NCBI GenBank assembly: GCA_036005125.1
Contig: DASYQV010000226.1
Location: 1 to 8,223, forward strand
From: DASYQV01 sp036005125
GTDB taxonomy: Bacteria > Acidobacteriota > Vicinamibacteria > Vicinamibacterales > UBA2999
DNA: 8,223 bases
Direction: 5' to 3'
Positions 1 to 6,051 of the stretch are shown piece by piece (position 1 is the stretch's first letter; each line of letters opens with the position of its first letter). A program made the translations under genes and the position numbers. The notes beneath the pieces were generated by a model. It saw only the letters and a program-made list of their open reading frames with translations, made no database searches and was not told where the DNA came from.

Positions 1-1
1 G

Positions 2-175
2 CGCAACGAGATGAAGCTCGACATCCATGAGCTCATGAACCCGCGCCTCCGTAAACCCGTGGCGGAGTGCAGTCTCGATTTTCCGCACCAGTGCCGGGTT
101 TCATCCGACGGGAAGATAAAGGGAAGCTGGGACGCGAAACAGGCGCACGCGGCGTTGGACACCACACGTACGTAG
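2..175 (+). CDS. C-terminal fragment of an unrecognised protein (5' end outside window)
   Basis: One reading frame is open from the left edge to a TAG stop at 173-175 (57 residues), while the other two forward frames hit stops within the first 30 bases. The first ~23 codons use G or C at nearly every third position, as the clear genes here do, and read ...NEMKLDIHELMNPRLRKPVA. The later part, with two Cys and a Lys-rich patch, has a weaker coding bias. I do not recognise the family. The stop codon lies in or at the border of the palindromic repeat that follows, so the original C-terminus may have been replaced or extended by repeat sequence. It may instead be a chance open stretch. Confidence 0.35.
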   Translation, partial: RNEMKLDIHELMNPRLRKPVAECSLDFPHQCRVSSDGKIKGSWDAKQAHAALDTTRT

Positions 176-176
176 G

Positions 177-216
177 CCGGGTCTTTAGACCCGGGCTGCG
201 CGCATCTAAGCATGCG
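177..216. repeat. REP-like palindromic element (two adjacent hairpins)
   Basis: CCGGGTCT (177-184) and AGACCCGG (187-194) form a perfect 8-bp inverted repeat around a TT loop. A second, weaker stem follows: CGCAT (201-205) with ATGCG (212-216). The element starts at or next to the stop codon of the upstream fragment. Two stems in tandem in a short intergenic gap resemble REP/BIME elements. No T-tract follows, so a classical intrinsic terminator is less likely, although the RNA hairpin could still protect or end the upstream transcript. The rest of the 176-278 gap holds only a candidate promoter. Confidence 0.6.
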
Positions 217-243
217 GCCTGCGACCTAAGAGAGACCCGACAC

Positions 244-272
244 TTGAAAACACGCCTTACCTGCACTACCCT
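244..272 (+). promoter_or_regulatory. Candidate sigma70-type promoter for the small Cys/His-rich gene
   Basis: TTGAAA (244-249, 5/6 match to the -35 consensus) is followed by a 17-bp spacer and TACCCT (267-272; T, A and final T of the -10 consensus kept). Transcription would start about 7 nt downstream, at or beside the ATG at 279, which has no Shine-Dalgarno sequence. This fits a leaderless or nearly leaderless message. Prediction from sequence only. Confidence 0.4.
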
Positions 273-278
273 CATCGG

Positions 279-668
279 ATGCGCGCGCTCCGCTCTCGCA
301 TTGCCGCGCTGGCTGTAATCGGGCTTGCCTGCCAGGCCGCTCTGCTGGGCGTTCCTCTGGCCGACTCGTTCCGCACGGCCCTGCACGGCGAACGCAACAC
401 GACCGAGTGCACGTGCGGCCGTGCCGGCCATGAAAATGCGATCTGTCCGATGCACCACGCGCTGAGCGGCAAGTCGAGATCACATCATTCGGACTGTCGC
501 GTCAGCAGTGCTGCGAGCGCGCAACTCGACTTCGTGCTTGCGACCGGCGTTCCTCCCGAGCCGCCGCCCGTTCTCACGCTGCCCGCTCAACGTCTCTTAA
601 TCGTCGTCAACAGATCTCCTCTGTTGACGCGATCCGCCGCGCTCGATCCTCCGCCTCCTCGTCTCTAG
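279..668 (+). CDS. Small exported Cys/His/Met-rich protein, possible metal binder
   Basis: This is a 129-aa protein. Residues 1-28 form a basic start plus a hydrophobic segment typical of a signal peptide or single membrane anchor. The mature part holds a CTC motif (Cys44, Cys46), then CPMHH (Cys56, Met58, His59, His60), His69-His70 and Cys73. The tail is Pro-rich and ends DPPPPRL. Clustered Cys, His and Met suggest binding of copper or another soft metal in the periplasm. I cannot assign a named family; the layout recalls small DUF2946-like proteins found beside metal-related outer-membrane receptors. The ATG at 279 is the only ATG or GTG option before the signal segment. It lies 162 nt upstream of a TonB-dependent receptor on the same strand, so the two may be co-expressed. 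The reading frame is well supported; the function is inference. Confidence 0.7.
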   Translation: MRALRSRIAALAVIGLACQAALLGVPLADSFRTALHGERNTTECTCGRAGHENAICPMHHALSGKSRSHHSDCRVSSAASAQLDFVLATGVPPEPPPVLTLPAQRLLIVVNRSPLLTRSAALDPPPPRL

Positions 669-830
669 ACCCTTTCAGCCTTCAGTCGCGCCCGCGCGCG
701 GCGTTCACGCCGATAGCTGTCGACGCTCGTCCGCGCGAAATGTCGCGAGCTGGCTCCATCCGCCGCAGGCGCATGGAGCTCGCTGCCGTTGAAGTTGTTC
801 AACTTCGTGACCTCCTGAAGGAGAAGTGTC
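669..830 (+). promoter_or_regulatory. Structured leader upstream of the TonB-dependent receptor (four inverted repeats)
   Basis: Four inverted repeats stand in a row. CGGCGT/ACGCCG (699-704 with 707-712) has a 2-nt gap. GCTCCAT...ATGGAGC (753-759 with 773-779) encloses CGCC-gca-GGCG (761-764 with 768-771), giving an 11-bp stem with one C-C mismatch. GAAGTTG/CAACTTC (791-797 with 800-806) has a 2-nt gap. CTCCT/AGGAG (812-816 with 819-823) pairs part of the ribosome binding site. The first and third could be operator sites for a dimeric repressor. The second could end transcription from the upstream gene, though it lacks a T-tract. The fourth could limit translation, although its 2-nt loop is too tight to be stable without opening a pair. 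No known riboswitch is recognised. Confidence 0.45.
818..823 (+). promoter_or_regulatory. Ribosome binding site of the TonB-dependent receptor gene
   Basis: AAGGAG lies 7 nt before the ATG at 831, an ideal Shine-Dalgarno spacing. It fixes that ATG as the start and gives a protein beginning directly with a signal peptide. Five of the six bases also belong to the CTCCT/AGGAG inverted repeat. Confidence 0.8.
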
Positions 831-3215
831 ATGGGTCCGTACCACGTGCACGCCGTACCGCGGTGCATCGCTGTACTGGGTCTGTTATTGACCGCGGCAA
901 ATACCCCTGCGTTCGCTCAAGGTGAAGCGACAATCCGTGGTCAGGTGGTGGCGGCCGCAAACGGCTCCGTGCTGGCGGCCGTCCCGGTCACGCTGGCACC
1001 CGTCCCGCTCGGGGAATCGGTCCAGATCACAACCGATCAGGAAGGACGGTTCTCGTTCCGGAACGTTCGCCCTGGAGAATACATCCTGTCGGCCGCGCCG
1101 GACGGCTTCATCGCTCGCGAGCTCCGGTTCGTCATGGAGCCTCGTGAGACCAGGGTCGTCATGCTGTCGCTGGAGTTGCGCGGGGTCGATGTCGGCGTGC
1201 AGGTCACGGGCGAGCCCACGCCGCTCGCCAGCACGCATTCGCCGAGCTCGACCGTCCTCAGCGCGGAACGCCTCGAGAACATGCCCGTATCGCAGCGCAC
1301 CAACCTTCCTGACGCCATCGTGACCAGCGCGCCCGGCATGATCCGGGGGCACGACGACTTCGTGCACATCCGCGGGCACGAGATCGCGTTGAACCCCTTC
1401 ATCAACGGCGTGTCCTTCTGGGAAAACGTCCACACGGTCTTTTCGGCCGGCATGAGTCTCGACGTGATCGACACGGCCAACATCATGACGGGCGGCTTTT
1501 CGGCGGAGTACGGCAACCGCTTCGGGGGCGTCGTCGACGTGGTCACGAAGTCCGGGCTGACGATGCAGAACGACGGGTCGGTCAGCGTCAATGGCGGGCA
1601 GGCCGGGCGCCGGAATGTGTCGGGAGAGTTTGGAGGACATCGCGGGCGGGTTGGATATTACGTCTTCGGCTCGATGTTCGAATCGGATCGCTTTCTGAGC
1701 CCACCCGTTCCCGAGGCGATTCACGACAGCGCGAGAGGCGGGCACGCGTTCGTCCAGCTCGACTGGAATCTCGGTCGCGCCGGCTTGCTCAGGGCTCTGT
1801 TCACCGGTGATGGCGCGAACTTCGAGATCCCGAAGACGCCGCAGGATGTCCAGCTGCGTCCGCTGGCAAACGCCGACCAGCGCACGCGTCAGCAGACGGC
1901 AATCGTGGGCTGGAGACAAACGCTGTCGGACCTTGCGATCAATGCCTCGTTTTATCAGCGTTGGTCGCAATCGCGGCTGATGCCCGCAGAGGGTCCATTG
2001 ACGGCTATCGCCGCGCTCGATCGCAAGCTCCTGACAATCGGTGGAAAAGTGGACGCAACCCGTTTCGTGCGGGGACATGCGATCAAGGCAGGCGTCGACG
2101 CCGTTCGACTCCGGCCCGATGAAAACCTGTCGTACGACTACTCCGGCTTCAGCTCGCTCAGTCACTTGATCGGAGCGCCCCACATTCATTTCGTCGGCGG
2201 CGCCGTCAATTTCTCCGGACGCGACACGGGAGGCCAGTTCAGCGCGTACGCGCAGGATGGCATCCAGCTGGGTTCCCGCGTGACGGCCGACCTTGGCATT
2301 CGACTCGACCACTATGATCTCGTCGTCTCGGACACGCACGCGAGCCCGCGTGCGAACGTCGCGGTGCAGGTGGGCGGCGGCGCCGTGGTCCATGGGTCGT
2401 ACAATCACTTCTTCGTTCCGCCGGCGATCGAAGGCGTGCTGTCGAGCAGCGCGGGGTTGACCGCGCGGATTCGCGAGATCGGCGTCGCGCTTCCCGCGCT
2501 CGAACCGACAATCGAAAACCAGTTCGAGCTCGGTGGGTCGGCGCCGGTTGGGCCGGTGCGCCTCGCGATCACCGGCTACTATCGCGCAACCGACAATCCG
2601 GTTCACACGACCGTCTGGCCCGACTCCCGCATTTACTCGTACGCCAGCTTCAATCGGGCCCGCGCGTACGGCCTCGAAACGAAAGCCGAGCTGCCGCTGC
2701 TGGCGCGGTTCGGCATCACGGGATACGCGAACTACGCCTTGGGCCGGGTCAATTTCTACAACCCCGTCACGGGAGGATTCGTGACCGAAGCGGAGCACCT
2801 CACGGAGACCAGTCGGTTCTTGGCCCCGATGGATCAGACGCACACACTGACGACGGGCGCGACGTACCGGAACAGGCGAACCGGCCTCTGGATGGGGACC
2901 GCGATGGAGTACGGAAGCGGCACGCCGATGGGGCATGGAGGGGCGGGCCACGTGCACGCCGAGGGAGAAGCCGACCACGTCGACGCGGAGTCAGCTGCGG
3001 GCACCGCCGCTCGCGTGCCGGGACACTTCACCGCGAATCTCTCATTCGGCGTCGATCTGCTTCGGCGCGGCCGTCAGCGTTCGCGGTTGTCGTTTCAGCT
3101 CGACATCGAGAACATCGCGGACAACGTGTACCTCATCGCACAGGAAGGCGAGTTCTCGCCGGCGCAGTACTCGATTCCGCGATTGATTTCCGTCACCGCG
3201 AAGGTTCGGTTCTGA
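831..3215 (+). CDS. TonB-dependent outer-membrane receptor with N-terminal carboxypeptidase-regulatory-like domain
   Basis: This 794-aa protein starts with a signal peptide (about residues 1-29, cleavage after AFA). Residues ~31-115 form a carboxypeptidase-regulatory-like beta-sandwich (TIRGQVV..., DQEGRFSFRNVRPGEY). Residues ~118-240 are a TonB plug domain, with IRG, FINGV and a GGFSAEYGNRFGGVVDV stretch typical of plugs. The rest is a beta-barrel of alternating strands ending in a C-terminal Phe (VTAKVRF), the usual outer-membrane insertion signal. It should import a ligand using TonB-ExbBD energy; none of those genes is in this window. A His-rich stretch at residues 700-716 (GHGGAGHVHAEGEADH), probably an extracellular loop, and the neighbouring Cys/His/Met protein point to metal uptake or sensing, as in ZnuD- or OprC-like receptors. 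The substrate remains inferred. The gene converges on egtD. Confidence 0.92.
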   Translation: MGPYHVHAVPRCIAVLGLLLTAANTPAFAQGEATIRGQVVAAANGSVLAAVPVTLAPVPLGESVQITTDQEGRFSFRNVRPGEYILSAAPDGFIARELRFVMEPRETRVVMLSLELRGVDVGVQVTGEPTPLASTHSPSSTVLSAERLENMPVSQRTNLPDAIVTSAPGMIRGHDDFVHIRGHEIALNPFINGVSFWENVHTVFSAGMSLDVIDTANIMTGGFSAEYGNRFGGVVDVVTKSGLTMQNDGSVSVNGGQAGRRNVSGEFGGHRGRVGYYVFGSMFESDRFLSPPVPEAIHDSARGGHAFVQLDWNLGRAGLLRALFTGDGANFEIPKTPQDVQLRPLANADQRTRQQTAIVGWRQTLSDLAINASFYQRWSQSRLMPAEGPLTAIAALDRKLLTIGGKVDATRFVRGHAIKAGVDAVRLRPDENLSYDYSGFSSLSHLIGAPHIHFVGGAVNFSGRDTGGQFSAYAQDGIQLGSRVTADLGIRLDHYDLVVSDTHASPRANVAVQVGGGAVVHGSYNHFFVPPAIEGVLSSSAGLTARIREIGVALPALEPTIENQFELGGSAPVGPVRLAITGYYRATDNPVHTTVWPDSRIYSYASFNRARAYGLETKAELPLLARFGITGYANYALGRVNFYNPVTGGFVTEAEHLTETSRFLAPMDQTHTLTTGATYRNRRTGLWMGTAMEYGSGTPMGHGGAGHVHAEGEADHVDAESAAGTAARVPGHFTANLSFGVDLLRRGRQRSRLSFQLDIENIADNVYLIAQEGEFSPAQYSIPRLISVTAKVRF

Positions 3216-3345
3216 CGGACTTCAGGCTTCAGGCTACGGGCTTCGGCAAAATCGTTTCTGATTCCGATGCCCGAAGCCGACGTTCGAAATCTCGAGCCCG
3301 AAAGTCCCCGGAGCCTCTGAAGCCTGTAGTCCGGAGCCCGTAGCC
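3216..3345. repeat. Heptamer-built inverted repeat between convergent genes, probable bidirectional terminator
   Basis: The gap between two convergent genes begins with four successive 7-mers of consensus CTTCRGG (3220-3247) and ends with four successive 7-mers of the opposite sense, YCYGNAG (3316-3343). The outer arms pair well: 3217-3235 with 3312-3332, with one mismatch and a 2-nt bulge. Nested inside, GGCTTCGG (3239-3246) pairs perfectly with CCGAAGCC (3271-3278). The RNA would fold into a long branched hairpin on either strand, able to end transcription of both genes. The right block reaches to within 2 nt of the egtD stop codon (complement of 3346-3348). No gene is seen in the gap. Confidence 0.7.
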
Positions 3346-4335
3346 CTACGTGACGCTGAACCGCGTCAACGCGAAGCGCGCGTCCGTGTCGATCCACTGC
3401 TCGGCGCTGGCGAACCCCGCGCCGAGACCGTCCCGCACGATCTGCTCGGCCTCGTATTTATACGAGCTCTCGGTCCAGATCCAATCCTCGGGCGCGAAGA
3501 CCAGCTCGAGGTCTGCCGCTTCGATGCGCACGCGCTGACGCGCGCGGCTGACGAGGTGCATCTCGACCCGGCTCGCACCCGGGTTCCACAGCGCGCGATG
3601 CGTGAAGCCGTCGAGGTCGAACGTGCCGCCAAGTTCGTCGTTGATGCGGCGAAGCAGGTTTCGATTGAACGCGGCGGTGACGCCGAGCGGGTCGTCGTAG
3701 GCAAGCAGCAGGTCGTGGTGCGACTTGACGAGATCGACTCCGAGCAGCAGAGCGTCGCCTTCGCGGAGCACGCGGCGGATGCGCGCCAGGAGCAGCCGGG
3801 CGACGGGTGTGTCGAAGTTCCCGATATTCGATCCGAGAAACAGCACGAGCAGCGACCCGTCGGGCGAGCGATGCCGCGCCGCCCGGATGAGTCCGTCCTC
3901 ATAAGTACAGTTGTGCGTCCGCACAGAGACGAGCCCGAGCGCGCGCAGGCGCTCGCGGGACATCTCGAGCGCTGCCGGTGAGATGTCGATGAGCTGCACG
4001 TCGGCAGCCGAGCCACCCGCGGCCTTTGCGAGAATCGCGAGCTTCTCACCACTTCCACACCCCAGCTCGATGAGGCTCACCGGACGCCGTATGGGACGGA
4101 GGATCTCATCGGCACGCGCGGCCAGTAGCGTGGCTTCGGCGCGCGTGATCCGGTACCACGGGAGGCGGCAGATCGCTTCGAACAGCGCCGAGCCCAGATC
4201 GTCGTAGAGGTACTTCGACGGCAGTTGCCGCGGCGTGCGCAACAGGTACTCGCGCACCTCCGCGGCAAAGGCCGAGCCCGCGCCGACGTCGGCTCGAGGA
4301 CGCATCAGCGTCCGGGACGACTGTTCTTCACTCAT
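3346..4335 (-). CDS. egtD: L-histidine N-alpha-methyltransferase (ergothioneine pathway)
   Basis: EgtD transfers three methyl groups from S-adenosylmethionine to the alpha-amine of histidine, making hercynine, the first step to ergothioneine. The 329-aa length fits the family (about 320). Visible features are the substrate-side LPWYRITRAEATLL (~58-71), the SAM-binding LIELGCGSGEK (~88-98), acidic DISPAALEMS (~117-126), LFLGSNIGNFD (~165-175), the family block AYDDPLGVTAAFNRN (~212-226), VEMHL (~257-261) and TESSYKY (~288-294). The Asn of NIGN and the late Met and Glu match positions known to hold histidine in mycobacterial EgtD. I chose the ATG whose first bases overlap the egtB stop (ATGA); an in-frame GTG at 4344 would add three residues. 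Translational coupling to egtB is likely. Confidence 0.93.
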   Translation of the reverse strand: MSEEQSSRTLMRPRADVGAGSAFAAEVREYLLRTPRQLPSKYLYDDLGSALFEAICRLPWYRITRAEATLLAARADEILRPIRRPVSLIELGCGSGEKLAILAKAAGGSAADVQLIDISPAALEMSRERLRALGLVSVRTHNCTYEDGLIRAARHRSPDGSLLVLFLGSNIGNFDTPVARLLLARIRRVLREGDALLLGVDLVKSHHDLLLAYDDPLGVTAAFNRNLLRRINDELGGTFDLDGFTHRALWNPGASRVEMHLVSRARQRVRIEAADLELVFAPEDWIWTESSYKYEAEQIVRDGLGAGFASAEQWIDTDARFALTRFSVT

Positions 4336-5669
4336 CGGACGCACCGGAAGGTCGCGTAGACGTACGGGTAATTGGGCCGGAACCAGTTGCGAAAGCCGCG
4401 GCGCACGAGCTCGCGCGCGGTCGCCGGCGACGCGCCTTTCATCACGAAATGCTCCCCGTCGAAGAAATCCGCGGAGTACTCAGGGTACGACGGAAGCGGC
4501 GTGAAGCCCGCGAAGCCGTCGAATACGGTCGCGGTCCACTCCCAGCCGTTTCCAACCAGATCGTGCACGCCGAACGCGCTGACGCCTGCCGGCAATGAGC
4601 CGACCGCAACGGGATCCCACCGGCTGAAATCGAAGTTGCCGTGAAGATTGGAGGGCGGCGCCTCGCCCCAGGGATAAGACCGCTCGGCTCCTTCAGGGGT
4701 GCCAAAGGCGGCGCGATGAAACTCGGGCTCCGTGGGCAGACGGCCGCCGGCCCATCGCGCATACGCATTGGCCTCGGCCCAGGTGACGTATACCGGCCAG
4801 GAGGCCGGCAGCGGCACACGCTCGAACTGACCGCGCCAGTGCCAGGTGCCCTCGTGATGTTCCCAGAACGGTGGATGAGTCATGGACGCTTCCTGGAGGC
4901 ACGCCCAATCCTGAGGACGCCACCAACGCGGATCTCGATATCCCCCCACGTCGACGAACTCGAGGAACTGCGCATTGGTCACGTTGAACGCATCGATGGC
5001 GAACCGTTCGACGCGCACCACGTGCGGCGGCAGCTCGTTATCCCAGGCAAACGGCTCGTCGGCGAGACTCGTGCCGAGCGTGACGTCGCCTGCCGGGATC
5101 TGCACGCGGTGTGGCATTGGCGTCGATGTCGTTTCCGTCTCCGTGCGATAGCCCGCGGGCGCCCGCTTGAGACCGTAGGGAAGGTGGTGCCACATGTATG
5201 CGAGCGTTTCCTGGTGCATCTCCTCGTGCTCGAGAATTGCCCAGGCAGCCTGCGCGCGGCGAAGCAGCGGGCGATCCTCACGCACGAGGTCCGCATGGGC
5301 CAGAACGTCGGCTAGAAGGCGATCAGCCGCCGCTGCATAATCGCGCACCACCTGCCGCGTGGGCCAGGCCGGATTGCCCCGGGCCACGGCCGCCGCTTCT
5401 GTCGCGGGATCGATGCCCCGCGCAAAGATCGTTTCGAGCTGCTCGTCGACGCCGGGCTCGCCGAGACCTCTCTTGATGAGCGTATTCACGGCGAATGCCG
5501 GGAGATGACCTTCATAGAAGACAATCGGGTTCCGCAACGCGATGGGCCGCTCGTAGTAGGCATCGTCGTCGAGCAGGTCGAACAGTGCACGCGTGCGCGC
5601 ACGAATGCGCTGGAAGCGATCGAGCAGGGCCGCGCGGTTCAGCTCGACGGCCGATGTGGTACGAGTCAT
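4332..5669 (-). CDS. egtB: Hercynine oxygenase / sulfoxide synthase, EgtB family (DinB-like plus FGE-sulfatase domains)
   Basis: EgtB is a non-heme iron enzyme that couples hercynine to a thiol (gamma-glutamylcysteine or cysteine) with O2, giving a sulfoxide precursor of ergothioneine. The 445-aa protein has an N-terminal DinB-like helical domain (~10-165) with the expected three-His iron site: His55 (EGHLPAF) and His148/His152 in the HEEMHQE motif. A formylglycine-generating-enzyme-like domain follows (~190-445) with GRLPTEPEFHRAAF, GNGWEWT and a C-terminal RNWFRP...FRCVR lid. Adjacent egtD strongly supports the role. No egtA, egtC or egtE is visible nearby, so the thiol substrate is open; acidobacterial EgtB of the Chloracidobacterium type uses free cysteine. 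The ATG is preceded by GGGAG (complement of 5680-5684) at 10-nt spacing. The related OvoA is less likely because OvoA carries a fused methyltransferase domain, and SenA because no senB or selD is seen. Confidence 0.92.
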   Translation of the reverse strand: MTRTTSAVELNRAALLDRFQRIRARTRALFDLLDDDAYYERPIALRNPIVFYEGHLPAFAVNTLIKRGLGEPGVDEQLETIFARGIDPATEAAAVARGNPAWPTRQVVRDYAAAADRLLADVLAHADLVREDRPLLRRAQAAWAILEHEEMHQETLAYMWHHLPYGLKRAPAGYRTETETTSTPMPHRVQIPAGDVTLGTSLADEPFAWDNELPPHVVRVERFAIDAFNVTNAQFLEFVDVGGYRDPRWWRPQDWACLQEASMTHPPFWEHHEGTWHWRGQFERVPLPASWPVYVTWAEANAYARWAGGRLPTEPEFHRAAFGTPEGAERSYPWGEAPPSNLHGNFDFSRWDPVAVGSLPAGVSAFGVHDLVGNGWEWTATVFDGFAGFTPLPSYPEYSADFFDGEHFVMKGASPATARELVRRGFRNWFRPNYPYVYATFRCVR

Positions 5670-5825
5670 GGCTATCTATCTCCCTGTACTCCAAGCGCAT
5701 GCCAGCCGACTCGGTTGTTCGCAACCTACTCGGAAACAAGGGCTTATTCTTGACTTACGAGAATTCGGCGCGGTACGCTGAGCGGCGAACCGCTTTCCCA
5801 TTGGACTTCATAAACCGGGCTCCAG
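5670..5825. promoter_or_regulatory. Divergent promoter region between egtB and thiS
   Basis: This 156-bp gap must drive both the leftward egtBD operon and the rightward thiSG operon. For thiS, TTGACT (5750-5755) and TACGCT (5774-5779) are separated by 18 bp and make a fair promoter, predicting a leader of about 40 nt. That leader holds a small stem, AGCGG-CGAA-CCGCT (5781-5794). For egtB only a ribosome binding site, GGGAG (complement of 5680-5684), is clear; I see no convincing -35/-10 pair on that strand. The TPP riboswitch core that often precedes thiamin genes is absent. Confidence 0.5.
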
Positions 5826-6047
5826 TTGCGTATCACGCTCAACGGCGAACCCTTCGATATCGACGAGCCGCTGTCGGTCACCGATCTGCTCAACCGCCTG
5901 GCGATCGACCCGCGCAGGGTTGCGGTCGAGCATAATCTGAGTATCCTCAAGCGGCACGCGTTCGAGGCCACGATCGTTCGAGAGGGGGACCGCGTCGAGA
6001 TCGTCAACTTCGTGGGCGGTGGTGAGCGACGGCTCCGGGGCAGATGA
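5826..6047 (+). CDS. thiS: Sulfur carrier protein ThiS with an unusual C-terminal tail
   Basis: ThiS is a ubiquitin-like protein whose C-terminal glycine is adenylated and converted to a thiocarboxylate, which ThiG uses as the sulfur donor for thiamin thiazole. The sequence MRITLNGEPFDIDEP, LSVTDLLNRL, VAVEHNLSIL and GDRVEIVNFVGGG is standard for the family (about 66 residues). The start is a TTG: an in-frame stop at 5811-5813 leaves no other start codon upstream. Normally the chain ends at the glycines, but here seven more residues (ERRLRGR) follow before TGA at 6045-6047. A TGA in another frame sits directly after the glycine codons (6023-6025), so one missing base there would restore a normal end. 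Either the tail is removed after translation or the sequence contains a 1-base error. thiG begins 4 nt later. Confidence 0.88.
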   Translation: MRITLNGEPFDIDEPLSVTDLLNRLAIDPRRVAVEHNLSILKRHAFEATIVREGDRVEIVNFVGGGERRLRGR

Positions 6048-6051
6048 CACC

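Noticed and set aside
33..458. Minus-strand 141-codon frame across the left gap
   Set aside because: It reads through the palindromic repeat and antisense to the small exported protein. No coherent domain, so a shadow of the forward gene and repeat.
885..2978. A 697-codon open frame on the minus strand opposite the TonB receptor
   Set aside because: It mirrors the receptor gene over its whole length, has no recognisable domain or signal, and reads as Arg/Asp/His-rich filler. Long antisense frames are expected in GC-rich coding DNA.
4332..5669. Selenoneine synthase SenA or ovothiol synthase OvoA instead of EgtB
   Set aside because: OvoA carries a fused C-terminal methyltransferase, absent here. 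SenA is expected beside senB and selD, while this gene overlaps egtD.
5770..5825. TPP riboswitch ahead of thiS
   Set aside because: The leader is too short and lacks the conserved CUGAGA core and its partner segment. Only a small stem at 5781-5794 is seen.
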